A stretch of DNA of 64,000 bases. Source: Paraburkholderia hospita (GTDB lineage Bacteria > Pseudomonadota > Gammaproteobacteria > Burkholderiales > Burkholderiaceae). The notes beneath the pieces were generated by a model. That model was not told the origin of the DNA, did no database searches, and saw only the letters and a list, made by a program, of their open reading frames with translations. Positions 26,202 to 34,407 of the stretch are shown piece after piece (the stretch's first letter is position 1; the number at the start of each line of letters is the position of its first letter). The stretch spans positions 186,001 through 250,000 of the forward strand of contig NZ_CP026107.1 in NCBI RefSeq assembly GCF_002902965.1, written 5' to 3'. The position numbers were made by a program, and so were the translations under genes.

Positions 26202-26573
26202 ATGTTCGAAATTGGAAAAGAATATTCTCGTGAAGACATTCATCGGGTGACGGGTGGCAGCAAGCACGCGTTTTTGCCCGTCAAGGGCGGCAAGGTTGTT
26301 GCCGCGCGATTGCGGCCCGATCTTAATCCGCATGCGCCTGAGGTGATTCTTTGCGACGGGAGCGCTTCTTCGCGCGCGGCGGGGCGGACCCTGGCGCGGC
26401 AGATTGAGCCGGTTCCTGTCTTTGTGCGGACGGCGTCGGATCGGTTTCGGTATGTGGGCGAGTATGTTGTTGCGGAGTCGATGACGGCGCCGTCCGATTA
26501 CGCCGAGTACGTTAAGAATAGTAGTTTTACGCTTGGGCAGATTTCGCGGGTTATCAGGTTGAAGCGGCGGTGA
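26202..26573 (+). CDS. small PUA/SRA-like domain protein
   Basis: 123 aa. The N-terminal pattern FEIGKEYSREDIHRVTGGS, then PHAPEVILCDG and RYVGEYVV, resembles the N-terminal strand-helix of the SRA/YDG-like domains found in ScoMcrA-type modified-DNA restriction proteins (G.xYSRxDIHxxxGG ... YxGxG). Such domains read modified bases. Here the domain stands alone without a nuclease, so a DNA-modification reader, an immunity-type protein or an unrelated PUA fold are all possible. It lies beside a long inverted-repeat region. Confidence 0.55.
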   Translation: MFEIGKEYSREDIHRVTGGSKHAFLPVKGGKVVAARLRPDLNPHAPEVILCDGSASSRAAGRTLARQIEPVPVFVRTASDRFRYVGEYVVAESMTAPSDYAEYVKNSSFTLGQISRVIRLKRR

Positions 26574-26702
26574 GTTTTTTGCCGTCCGGCGGTTTCGTTG
26601 TTCTAGCCTTTGCGCTGGCATCCGCGTGTTGCCTTCGTGGCGCGGGCGGTTTGGTTTGCTCGTGTTGGCGCTGGCATCCGCGATGTGGTGTTTGCCGTTC
26701 AA

Positions 26703-26781
26703 GCGTCGCCCCTGTGCGGGGCGGCACCTACTTTTCTTTGCCGCCGCAAAGAAAAGTAGGCAAAAGAAAGCGGCTAACACC
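26703..26781. repeat. 79-base inverted-repeat arm, left
   Basis: Matches 27218-27296 as reverse complement along its whole length by eye. Inside it, CCTACTTTTCTTTGC-CGCC-GCAAAGAAAAGTAGG is itself a perfect 15-bp stem hairpin (26727-26760). Confidence 0.85.
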
Positions 26782-26930
26782 GCCAACATTTCTTCTTGCC
26801 TGAGGGCCCCCAACCGGTCCCACGCTTCACACGGCAATCACGTGACTCATGTTCGTTGCCAACGCTCTGAATTGACGCCTCACCCGCTTCACGCGTCCGC
26901 GTCGCAACACGCCGTGCCAGATGTTCCACT

Positions 26931-26958
26931 GCCGCCCAGGTGGCAAACTGTGTGTAGG
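26931..26958. repeat. 28-base inner inverted-repeat arm, left
   Basis: Starts GCCGCCCAGGTGGCAAACTG and is the reverse complement of 27042-27069. Together with the outer arms it makes the whole region foldable into one long imperfect stem. Confidence 0.8.
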
Positions 26959-27041
26959 TTGTCGCGGCGTATAGCTTGGCGCTCTTACATGGTGGAACGC
27001 GTGCGCTATCGGTTCGGAGTGAGGCGTGTGTGGCGCTACGG

Positions 27042-27069
27042 CCTACACACAGTTTGCCACCTGGGCGGC
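27042..27069. repeat. 28-base inner inverted-repeat arm, right
   Basis: Starts CCTACACACAGTTTGCCACC and pairs with 26931-26958 over an 83-base loop. Confidence 0.8.
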
Positions 27070-27217
27070 GGAAACCATTCGCTGCCGCTAGCCCGTGCAC
27101 GGGTATTCGAAGCGGGTGAGGCGTTCATTCGAAGCGTTGGCAACGCACGCGAACAGATACGCTGCCGTGTGAAGCGTAGGACCATTTGGGGGCCCTCAGG
27201 CAAGAACTAGAACTGGT

Positions 27218-27296
27218 GGTGTTAGCCGCTTTCTTTTGCCTACTTTTCTTTGCGGCGGCAAAGAAAAGTAGGTGCCGCCCCGCACAGGGGCGACGC
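27218..27296. repeat. 79-base inverted-repeat arm, right
   Basis: Reverse complement of 26703-26781, starting GGTGTTAGCCGCTTTCTTTT and ending at the GGGGCGACGC motif. It contains the same internal AAAGAAAAGTAGG hairpin. Confidence 0.85.
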
Positions 27297-27573
27297 GTGA
27301 AGGGGTACGTCATAACGCGGATGCCGGCGCAAAGGCCAAAACACCGAACGGCGACGCATGAAGCACGAAGGCATAACGCGGATGCCGGAGGCAAAAAGAC
27401 CAAACCGCTCGCGCAACAAAACACCACAACCCAACAAAAACCCGCCGGAGGCAACCATTCGGCACGGCGTATGCTCAGACATCTTCAATCCGCTGGTCCG
27501 CATATCCAGCGAGCGCATCCCGCGCACCGCTCTGCGCCGCGCTGAACAGACGAATTTGCCAACGCGTGGCCAT

Positions 27574-27840
27574 TTATGTCGCGCCGGGTAGATCGTGGCG
27601 CACGCTCAATACGGGATCAGTCAGCCAGTCGGCGAGCCAGCCTTTCCATTCTGTCCACCGGCGCGCGTCGAGGTCGAATTCTCCGTCCAATGCGCCCGTC
27701 CCTTCCGCGCTGACGTCCGCGTAGACCAGCCTCTCGCCGTTCCAGTAGGCAATTGCCGTGTCCGTCAACTCCGCGACGGTATCCGGCCCTGCGTCGCGAA
27801 GTAGTGCCGTCAACTGCTGTTCGAAGTCTTCACGTTGCAT
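27574..27840 (-). CDS. hypothetical protein, 88 aa
   Basis: The ATG at 27840 is preceded on its strand by AGGAG at good spacing, which supports a real gene. The protein is acidic (FEQQLTALLRDAGPDTVAELTDTAIAYWNGERLVY) with no signal peptide or membrane segment. I do not recognise it. It is divergent from the 45-aa ORF at 27917. Confidence 0.6.
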   Translation of the reverse strand: MQREDFEQQLTALLRDAGPDTVAELTDTAIAYWNGERLVYADVSAEGTGALDGEFDLDARRWTEWKGWLADWLTDPVLSVRHDLPGAT

Positions 27841-27916
27841 GCTGAATGTCTCCTTTTAAGTTGTTGCGGCACATCGATTGCGGTTTGCCTGTAACCCACG
27901 TGCAAAGGAGCGAGTC

Positions 27917-28054
27917 ATGGCAATGCAATCTGTCGAGCAATGGGCGTTCGATGTACAGACCGAAGAGGCTGTCGAAGGCGCCTTCTTTCCAGCAAGCGAC
28001 ACGCCGTCACAAGGCAAAGACGCTTCCGATGCGGGCGCACCTTCAGCGAAATGA
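27917..28054 (+). CDS. small protein, 45 aa
   Basis: ATG 27917 follows a strong AAGGAG at 27905-27910, and the frame encodes MAMQSVEQWAFDVQTEEAVEGAF, then a polar tail ending APSAK before TGA at 28052. It lies 72 bases before the response-regulator gene on the same strand and may be cotranscribed with it. It is acidic, and nothing identifies its function. The good ribosome site is the main support. Confidence 0.45.
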   Translation: MAMQSVEQWAFDVQTEEAVEGAFFPASDTPSQGKDASDAGAPSAK

Positions 28055-28126
28055 GCGCCCTGCAGACCTCGCTAACCGAAACGATGCGCCGGCTGCCGTC
28101 AACGGCGGCGCTGGCGGCGGATCCGC

Positions 28127-28615
28127 ATGACCGATACTACGAGCCAAACCGTGGCAAATGTACTGCTGGTCGACGACGACGCGGAGAACCTCTGGTCGCT
28201 GCAACTGGCGCTTGAAAGCGACGGTCACCACGTGAGCGTTGCTGGAGATGCCAACTGCGCACTGGATATCCTGTGTCGGGAATCGATCCAGTTGATGATC
28301 ACGGACTACGAAATGCCCGGCATCGACGGCGCCGAGTTGTGCCGTCTGGTGCATGAACAGCCGGCGCATTCCGGGTTGCCGATCGTGCTGTTGTCGGCTG
28401 CGGCCGAACCGCAAAGCCTTCCGCAATCGTGGACGCGGTTTTTGCGCAAACCGGCGCGCATCCAGGATCTGACGGCCACGCTCGACGCCCACGTCGCTGT
28501 GCACCATCCCGCCATGAGGCCGCTGCACCCGAAAGCATCCGTGCGCGCAGTCCTGAGATGCCAGAGCCTGCCCGCATCGCGCTGGATTCCCGTCGATGCC
28601 GGCTGCTGGCCATAA
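28127..28615 (+). CDS. single-domain response regulator
   Basis: 162 aa. Receiver fold: NVLLVDDDAENL with the acidic pair at 16-18, phospho-acceptor Asp60 in MITDYEMPG, and the conserved Lys in RFLRKPARI at about 107. No output domain: the last 40 residues (HPAMRPLHPKASVRAVLRC...) are low-complexity. It probably works as a phosphate relay or sink with the hybrid kinase that starts 98 bases downstream. Confidence 0.85.
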   Translation: MTDTTSQTVANVLLVDDDAENLWSLQLALESDGHHVSVAGDANCALDILCRESIQLMITDYEMPGIDGAELCRLVHEQPAHSGLPIVLLSAAAEPQSLPQSWTRFLRKPARIQDLTATLDAHVAVHHPAMRPLHPKASVRAVLRCQSLPASRWIPVDAGCWP

Positions 28616-28712
28616 GCTGCGCTCCGACGAAGGCCGCTGTCGGCGCTCGTGCAGAGATCGTTCCGCGGGAGCGTAAAATCGGCCGTTGGAACCCGTCACC
28701 GGATAGTCCGAG

Positions 28713-30245
28713 ATGAGCGGCATTCACAAGGTGCACCACACGGCGCGCGAGACAGCGGAGCAATTCCGTATTCTCGTACAGGGCGTTACCGACTACGCGA
28801 TCTACATGCTGTCGCCCGCAGGCATCGTGACGAGCTGGAACGTCGGTGCCGAGCGGATCAAAGGGTACAGCCATGCTGAGATTCTTGGCCGGCATTTCTC
28901 GTGTTTCTATACCGACGAGGATAGAGCCGACGGCGCACCAGCCATGATTCTCGCGACGGCAGCGCGGGAAGGCCGCGCGGAACGCGAAGGATGGCGCGTG
29001 CGCAAAGATGGCAGCCGCTTCTGGGCGCATGTGGTGGTCGATGCCATTCGCGACGAACGCGGCGAGCTGGTCGGTTTCGCCAAGGTCACGCGCGACATTA
29101 CCGAACGCAAGCAGTCGGCGGCTGCGCTGGAAAAGGCAAATGTGGCGCTATTCCAGGCGCAGAAGATGGAGGCGATTGGCCGGCTCACGGGTGGCGTCGC
29201 GCACGACTTCAACAACCTCCTCGCGGTGCTGTCCAACGGCCTCCAGGTGCTGGCCACGCAGTCCCGCACGCACATGGACATGAAGATGATCGACGGCATG
29301 CGCCGGGCCATCGATCGCGGCGCTTCGCTCACGCAGCAACTGCTGTCTTTCGCGCGTCAGCAGCCGCTGCGGCCGGAAGTCCATGATCTGAACATGCTGA
29401 TCCGCGATTTCGAGCCGATGCTGGTGAAAGTCCGCGCCGATAACAGGACGAAGTGCGAGCTCGGCCTCGCGGGCGATTTTGCGTTCGCGCTCGTCGATGC
29501 CGCGCGGTTCGAGGCGACCCTGCTCAATCTCGTTGTCAACGCCGTGGACGCGATGCCCGACGGCGGGACTGTGACGATCGCGACGACTACCGTCGAATCG
29601 GACAGAGCCGTCACGGCCGTGTTGGCGGCTGGCCGCTACGTACGGATTTCCGTATCCGATACGGGAACGGGCATGCCTCAGAGAGTGTTGGAACAGGCTT
29701 TCGAGCCGTTCTTTACGACGAAGCCGGCGGGGAAAGGCACGGGACTCGGGCTGAGCCAGGTCTACGGGTTCATTACCCAGTCGGGCGGCGACGTCGTGAT
29801 ATCGAGCGTCGAAGGAGAAGGCACGACCATCGATCTCTATCTGCCGATGGCGCAGCCGGTTGAGTCGGCTAATACCTTTGTCCCTTCGAAAGTCGAAACA
29901 GTTTTACTGGTCGAAGATGAACCGGACGTGCTGGGGCTTGCCACGGAACTGTTCCGCAGCATCGGGTATGAAGTCGTAGTGGCGAGCAGCGCGTCCGAGG
30001 CCGTGGCGATTCTGAAGGAACGCGACGATATCAACGTCGTCTTTACGGATATCACGATGCCGCACGGCATGAGCGGCATGGACCTGGCGCATCATGTCCG
30101 CGCCGGGTATCCGGCCGTCAAGGTAGTGCTGACATCGGGCTACCCGCTCGCCACCTTGCGCGACGAGTACGGTGCTTTCAACGAGTTTCCGTTTGTTTAC
30201 AAGCCGTACCGCCTGGCCGATCTTGCGAAGGCGCTAAGAGCATGA
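28713..30245 (+). CDS. hybrid sensor histidine kinase (PAS-HisKA-HATPase-REC)
   Basis: 510 aa, cytosolic because there is no membrane segment. A PAS/PAC sensor domain at about 15-140 (DYAIYMLSPAGIVTSWNVGAERIKGY ... GELVGFAKVTRDITERK) is followed by the H-box GGVAHDFNNLLAV with His164, an N-box LLNLVVNAVDAMPDGG, G-boxes SDTGTGMP and KGTGLGLSQVYGF, and a C-terminal receiver with Asp446 in FTDITMP. This VAHDFNN class autophosphorylates and passes phosphate within the protein and probably to the receiver encoded upstream. The signal is unknown; PAS domains often hold heme, flavin or small ligands. Confidence 0.92.
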   Translation: MSGIHKVHHTARETAEQFRILVQGVTDYAIYMLSPAGIVTSWNVGAERIKGYSHAEILGRHFSCFYTDEDRADGAPAMILATAAREGRAEREGWRVRKDGSRFWAHVVVDAIRDERGELVGFAKVTRDITERKQSAAALEKANVALFQAQKMEAIGRLTGGVAHDFNNLLAVLSNGLQVLATQSRTHMDMKMIDGMRRAIDRGASLTQQLLSFARQQPLRPEVHDLNMLIRDFEPMLVKVRADNRTKCELGLAGDFAFALVDAARFEATLLNLVVNAVDAMPDGGTVTIATTTVESDRAVTAVLAAGRYVRISVSDTGTGMPQRVLEQAFEPFFTTKPAGKGTGLGLSQVYGFITQSGGDVVISSVEGEGTTIDLYLPMAQPVESANTFVPSKVETVLLVEDEPDVLGLATELFRSIGYEVVVASSASEAVAILKERDDINVVFTDITMPHGMSGMDLAHHVRAGYPAVKVVLTSGYPLATLRDEYGAFNEFPFVYKPYRLADLAKALRA

Positions 30246-30293
30246 CGCGCCATTGATCGAAGCGCCGCTTATTGCATTGCCAATGCGCCCCGA

Positions 30294-30321
30294 CATCGCC
30301 GCATGCGAACGCGCGGCGATG
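30294..30321. terminator. 9-bp hairpin between kinase and SDR genes
   Basis: CATCGCCGC and GCGGCGATG with a ten-base loop in the 105-base gap between the convergent kinase and SDR genes. Confidence 0.5.
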
Positions 30322-30350
30322 CTGCGGACAGTGCCTGGAACGGCTCGGGC

Positions 30351-31154
30351 TTAACGGATGTTGTAGCGGGAAGCGGGCTTGCCTGATTGCGTGGCCTCGA
30401 AGAGCTTTTCGCGAGCCGCGTCGTATTCTTCCCAGAGCCGGATGTCTTCCACCGACGGCAGCGTGACGGCTTCGCCCTTCGCAAGACCGGCCAGTGCGGC
30501 ATCGACGAGGTTATCGACGCTCATCACGCGTTCTTTGCCCAGATTCTCTACAGGCACGCCTGCGATATCCCAGATCTCCGTGTCTGTTGCGCTCGGCATG
30601 ACCAGTTGCACTTTCACGTTCGTCCCTTCGACTTCCTGTTGCAGGCCGCGAGTGAAGCTCGTCACATACGCTTTGGTGCCGCTGTACACGCTGCTGATCG
30701 GCAACGTGTGCAGCGAGAGCACCGAGCCGATATTGATGAGCACGCCGTTATCCCGTTGCTTGAACAGAGGAAGAACGGCATAGCAAAGGCGGACGAGGGC
30801 GTTCACGTTGAGATCGATCATCGCTTCGTGTTTGCTGAAGTCCGTATCCGCGAAGCCCGCGAGCGTTGCCACGCCTGCGTTGTTGACGAGCATCGTGATG
30901 GTCGGGTCGGCCGTAATCGCCGCTTCCACGGCGGCAACGCCAGCGTCTTTCGACAGATCTTCGACAAGCGCCGTGGCGCGAATGCCGTATTGCTCCGACA
31001 GGCGCTTCGCCAGTTCATTCAGACGCTCGGCGCGCCTTGCCACCAGAATCAGGTCGTAGCCTTGCGCAGCGAGACGATCTGCGTAGACCATGCCGATGCC
31101 AGCCGATGCGCCCGTGACGACCGCAGTACCTTTGATTGCCGCATTGCTATTCAT
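30351..31154 (-). CDS. short-chain dehydrogenase/reductase (SDR)
   Basis: ATG at 31154 (MNSNAAIKGTAVVTGASAGIGMVYADRLA) gives 267 aa; the upstream frame to 31274 is not similar. NAD(P)-binding TGASAGIG, the NNAG motif (LVNNAGVATL) and the catalytic Ser...Tyr-x-x-x-Lys (SVLSLHTLPISSVYSGTKAYV) are all present, and VARRAERL suggests NADP preference. Substrate unknown. A perfect 9-4-9 palindrome lies 23 bases upstream of the start, so it is probably under tight repression. Confidence 0.88.
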   Translation of the reverse strand: MNSNAAIKGTAVVTGASAGIGMVYADRLAAQGYDLILVARRAERLNELAKRLSEQYGIRATALVEDLSKDAGVAAVEAAITADPTITMLVNNAGVATLAGFADTDFSKHEAMIDLNVNALVRLCYAVLPLFKQRDNGVLINIGSVLSLHTLPISSVYSGTKAYVTSFTRGLQQEVEGTNVKVQLVMPSATDTEIWDIAGVPVENLGKERVMSVDNLVDAALAGLAKGEAVTLPSVEDIRLWEEYDAAREKLFEATQSGKPASRYNIR

Positions 31155-31176
31155 AGAGTTCACTCGATCAAGACGT

Positions 31177-31198
31177 CTGCCAGACGGCTGTCTGGCAG
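31177..31198. promoter_or_regulatory. perfect operator palindrome upstream of the SDR gene
   Basis: CTGCCAGAC-GGCT-GTCTGGCAG, a 22-base perfect dyad 23-44 bases before the SDR start, of the size bound by TetR/AcrR dimers. No TetR gene is adjacent; the nearest is at 33528-34151. The rest of the 360-base divergent region to the FUSC gene shows no other gene. Confidence 0.65.
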
Positions 31199-31515
31199 GG
31201 TTCAAAAAGTGCGCAGGCCTTGTTTGCATTTCCGGCATCGCGCCGAAGACCTCGCGGTTGTCGCCATCAAACACGACGTTCAGTCCGTGTGATGCGAGTA
31301 ATGATGGCGATCACAATCAATAAAGTCAAGGAAAAACCGGCGGGCGACGTTCGAAGAAGGTGCATTTATGAAACCGGCGTGCGGACGTGAAACGCGCAGG
31401 CGTGTCTGCGCCGGGCTGACAGAAGGCTTGCAATGGAACGCCGCCGATGTCGTACCATGCATGAACCCTCGGTCGCGAACGACGCCCGTCGGGGTCCCGT
31501 CATTCCGCCGACATC

Positions 31516-32655
31516 ATGTACGACACGTTCCTGCTCGCTTTGCGCAATACGCTCGGCGCGTTCCGGGCGGAGCTTTCGCGGCGCACGTTCCTCGCGCGGA
31601 TGCGGCGTTGCACGGAGGCGGTGCTCGCGACCCTTATTGCCGTGTGCGCAAGCCGCTATGTCGGCCTGCCGGAAATCTGGTGGGCCGCCATTTGCGCGTT
31701 TTCGCTGACGGGTCTCGCGCTGGGCGCCGCGCTCGATCTCGGCGTGCAGCAGATCATCGGCACGTTCGGCGGGACCGTCATCGGTCTGCTGCTGTCGCGC
31801 TTCGCGGCCGACGACGTCACGCAGTTCGTGATGTTGATGGCGCTTCTATCCGCGGCCGGACTGTATCTCGCGACGAAGCGATCGGCGGGGTACATGTGGA
31901 TTCTTTCTACTGCGCTCGCCATTTTCATCGTGACGACCACGCACGCCGAGCCGGACACCGACTTGCGAGGCGTCGCCGCGGCGCTGTGGATCAACGCCCT
32001 GATCGGCACGGCGGCCTATCTGGGCGTGACCTTGGTCGGCGCGGCCCTCATGCAGTTGCGAGGCGCGCGCGGGCCGGCTGCCGAAGCACCGCGCCCCGCC
32101 GTTGCACATGTATTGACCGACCGCACGCTCGGCCGCGTGCCACATACGATGGTCGGCACGATCACGCTATCGGTGCTCGCGTATCTGGCGTGGCGTTATC
32201 CCATCGAGGGATTCCCGCAGGCGATGACGACGGCACTCGTCGTTCTGATGGTTCCCGTCGATGCCCAGGGCACGTGGTCGCCTTATGGCGTCGTACAGAG
32301 GATGTGCCATCGGCTGCTGGGTTGCGCGTTGGGTTGCGTGGTCGTGCTCGTCGTGCTGCCGCTGACGGCTGGCAGTATTGTGTATTGCCTGTTAGCCGTG
32401 TGCGTGTTCGTGTGGCTCTCGTGCTATCTGCGCTTTGGACATTCGGACATTAGCTATGTCGGCACGCAGTTCGGCGCGGTCGTCATCCTGACGTTCGTTC
32501 ACGACCGCGTGTGGCTGAGCGACGATGTCGCCGTTGCCTATCATCGGCTGGCGGGTGTTGCGGCGGGCAATGTCGCGCTCGCCGTCGTGCTGCTTCTGGT
32601 GACGGCGGGCTGCGCCGTGTGGGCGAAAAACCGGGCGAATGAGCGCGCGAAATAG
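31516..32655 (+). CDS. FUSC-family inner-membrane protein
   Basis: 379 aa with two blocks of membrane helices (about 35-170 and 215-370), the half-length form of the FUSC/YccS/AaeB superfamily. The pattern ATLIAVCASRYVGLPEIWWAAICAF and the second-half repeat around TITLSVLAYLAWRYPIEGFPQAM...MVPVDAQGTWSPYGVVQRMCHRLLGCALGCVV match it. AaeB-like members export aromatic carboxylates with a membrane-fusion partner, and no such partner is nearby. Its divergent neighbour is the SDR gene. Confidence 0.75.
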   Translation: MYDTFLLALRNTLGAFRAELSRRTFLARMRRCTEAVLATLIAVCASRYVGLPEIWWAAICAFSLTGLALGAALDLGVQQIIGTFGGTVIGLLLSRFAADDVTQFVMLMALLSAAGLYLATKRSAGYMWILSTALAIFIVTTTHAEPDTDLRGVAAALWINALIGTAAYLGVTLVGAALMQLRGARGPAAEAPRPAVAHVLTDRTLGRVPHTMVGTITLSVLAYLAWRYPIEGFPQAMTTALVVLMVPVDAQGTWSPYGVVQRMCHRLLGCALGCVVVLVVLPLTAGSIVYCLLAVCVFVWLSCYLRFGHSDISYVGTQFGAVVILTFVHDRVWLSDDVAVAYHRLAGVAAGNVALAVVLLLVTAGCAVWAKNRANERAK

Positions 32656-32692
32656 CGAATGGCGTCGGACCAGCGCGCTCGCCGGCGTCGGT

Positions 32693-32710
32693 CTGTTCGC
32701 GAGCGAACAG
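32693..32710. terminator. CTGTTCGC-GA-GCGAACAG hairpin
   Basis: A perfect 8-bp stem with a two-base loop lies between the convergent FUSC and SDR genes. The loop is tight, so a small protein-binding dyad is the alternative. Confidence 0.4.
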
Positions 32711-32722
32711 GTCGCCTGAGCG

Positions 32723-33445
32723 TCAGATCGCCGCCTTGCCAATCGACGCGCCACCATCGACATACAGCGTCTGCCCGGTGATGAATCCTGCCGGCTCGGA
32801 AAGGAAGAACTCGACGCTCGCCGCGAGTTCGTCCGGCTTGCCGAGGCGCTTCATCGGCACGAGCGACAGAAAGCGCTTCTCGGCTTCGCTGCCGACAGGC
32901 GTGTTCTCACGGAACATCTCGGTTTCGGTCGGTCCAGGCGCCACGGAATTGACGGTGATGCCGGAGTCGGCAAGCTCGAGCGCCCATGTGCGCGTGAAGC
33001 TGATCATCGCGCTTTTGGCGGCTGCATACGTGCTTCGCTGCGCGACGCCCAGCACGACCAGGCTCGACAGATTGACGATACGTCCCCAGCCTTTCTCCTT
33101 CATGTTCGGCAGCAACGCCTGCGCGGTTTGCACGGCGGGCGCGAGATTCGTGCTGAACGTGCGATCCAGATCGTCGAGTTCGATCTCGCCGAGCCGCGCG
33201 AGCTTGACGAAGCCCATGTTGTTGACGACGCCGTCGAACGCGTAGCGCGAGGTCAGTTCGCGCAAGCCTTTGTCGGTTGCGTCGCGATCGGCGAGATCGA
33301 TGCTCACCAGCGTGCCGGGGAAGGTCGGGTCATCCGTGCGACGTGCGATGCCGACAACCTGATGGCCTGCTCGGGCGAGCCGTTCGGACAGCGCGCGGCC
33401 AATGCCTTTGCTCGCGCCAGTGATAAGAAAAGTACGTTGGGTCAT
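32723..33445 (-). CDS. SDR-family oxidoreductase (FabG-like)
   Basis: 240 aa. TGASKGIG coenzyme motif at 9-16, VNNMG (usually NNAG), catalytic Ser and Tyr-x-x-x-Lys in NLSSLVVLGVAQRSTYAAAKSAM, and the C-terminal FITGQTLYVDGGAS typical of FabG-like enzymes. It probably reduces a ketone or oxidises an alcohol with NAD(P). It follows the TetR gene on the same strand after 82 bases, and the pair is likely one transcription unit, with the SDR as a target of the regulator. Confidence 0.88.
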   Translation of the reverse strand: MTQRTFLITGASKGIGRALSERLARAGHQVVGIARRTDDPTFPGTLVSIDLADRDATDKGLRELTSRYAFDGVVNNMGFVKLARLGEIELDDLDRTFSTNLAPAVQTAQALLPNMKEKGWGRIVNLSSLVVLGVAQRSTYAAAKSAMISFTRTWALELADSGITVNSVAPGPTETEMFRENTPVGSEAEKRFLSLVPMKRLGKPDELAASVEFFLSEPAGFITGQTLYVDGGASIGKAAI

Positions 33446-33527
33446 GATGCTTCTTCAAAAAACAAAGTGGATTTGCACGGTCAGTTGGCGTTCTCGTATG
33501 AACGCTTCTCACCACGCGACGAAAAAC

Positions 33528-34151
33528 TCATTTGCTGCGCTTGTTGTTTTCCGCCTCCCGCAGGCGCGGCAACCCTAGCGTAGCCAGCGACACTTCCACG
33601 GCCGAGCGCAGCAGTTCGACATCGGGGCCGATGCGCGCGAGCACGCGCATGCCTAGCAGCAACGTGAGGAGATGAGCGGAGGCGTCATCGGCGCTAATGC
33701 TTTTCGGAACGTCGCGGCGTTTCTGCGCGGCAACGATGCTCCGATGAAAGAAGCCCTTTATCTCAGCGAGCTCGCTCGCGATGGCTTCCTGCAAACCGTC
33801 CGCATGCTGGTCTTTCTCCAGCACGGAGTTGACCAGCATGCAGCCTCGCTGGCCGATATCCGATCCGCTTCGTTGAATGATCTCGACAAAATAGGCGGTG
33901 ACGGCGAGAGCAGGCGTGAATTCATGTTCCAGCCTTGCTAGCCGGCTTCTCAGCGTGTGATCGAGGTAGTGTTCGAGCGCGCGGCGAAACAGCGCGCGTT
34001 TGTCGCCGAACGCGTTGTACAGGCTGGGCTGCGTCAGGCCGGTGTATTTCACCAGGTCGCGCGTGGACGTGCCTTCGTAGCCGTGCTCCCAGAACGCGTC
34101 GCGCGCCGCTTCGAGCGCGCGCTCTTCATCGAACTCTCTTGGCCTTGCCAT
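33528..34151 (-). CDS. TetR/AcrR-family repressor
   Basis: ATG at 34151 starts MARPREFDEERALEAARDAFWEHGYEGTSTRDLVKYTGLTQPSLYNAFGDKRALFRRAL, a textbook TetR HTH; the frame to 34202 is extra. 207 aa. The C-terminal half contains QRGCMLVNSVLE, a pattern of the AcrR-like subgroup (TetR_C_16-type) that senses small electrophiles or quinones in several relatives. Divergent from the cupin gene, with a pair of ACATGT-centred dyads between them. Confidence 0.88.
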   Translation of the reverse strand: MARPREFDEERALEAARDAFWEHGYEGTSTRDLVKYTGLTQPSLYNAFGDKRALFRRALEHYLDHTLRSRLARLEHEFTPALAVTAYFVEIIQRSGSDIGQRGCMLVNSVLEKDQHADGLQEAIASELAEIKGFFHRSIVAAQKRRDVPKSISADDASAHLLTLLLGMRVLARIGPDVELLRSAVEVSLATLGLPRLREAENNKRSK

Positions 34152-34235
34152 AGTTGTGCTCCTGCTTGCACGAACGTCTCGATGTTCGTGGATCTGGCGC
34201 ATTATATATCGAGTGATACAAAACGAAAGCGAGGA

Positions 34236-34271
34236 CGAACATGTGACAAAACCCTTGTGTGCACATGTTCG
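34236..34271. promoter_or_regulatory. paired ACATGT dyads between the TetR and cupin genes
   Basis: CGAACATGTG at 34236 and CACATGTTCG at 34262 are exact reverse complements. Each contains the palindrome ACATGT, with centres 26 bases apart. Two half-turn-related sites in the divergent region are good TetR operator candidates. A further TATC-N4-GATA dyad at 34207-34218 is weaker. Confidence 0.55.
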
Positions 34272-34407
34272 AAATTCCGGCTATTCTTATCAGGTGTGTC
34301 AAGATTGACTCCGATGTCAATATTCCACGGGGCGGCAGCCAGCGAGGTCATTCCGGCCTGGTGCAGGCAGCGCCTACGCAACCGTACAGAGCAGAGGCAC
34401 AACTGAT

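Larger units (their letters stand above)
26606..27388. repeat. nested long inverted-repeat region (gene-free)
   Basis: The sequence is mirrored around about 27000. From outside in: GCGCTGGCATCCGCG twice on the left (26612, 26668), answered by CGCGGATGCC twice on the right (27316, 27377); 79-base arms (26703-26781 and 27218-27296); CGCTTCACACGGCA (26823) versus 27163-27176; CGTTGCCAACGCT (26854) versus 27133-27145; and 28-base arms (26931-26958 and 27042-27069). Open frames inside are by-products. It resembles repeats common between Burkholderia genes. No transposase is present. Confidence 0.8.

Noticed and set aside
26626..27210. 194-codon frame inside the inverted-repeat region
   Set aside because: It runs through exact inverted repeats and encodes Arg/Cys-rich nonsense. 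The repeat structure explains the sequence better.
28051..28215. 54-codon frame overlapping the end of the 45-aa ORF (ATGA) and the response regulator start
   Set aside because: Overlaps the response-regulator gene by about 90 bases and turns into Arg/Gly-rich sequence. Coupling is possible but not supported.
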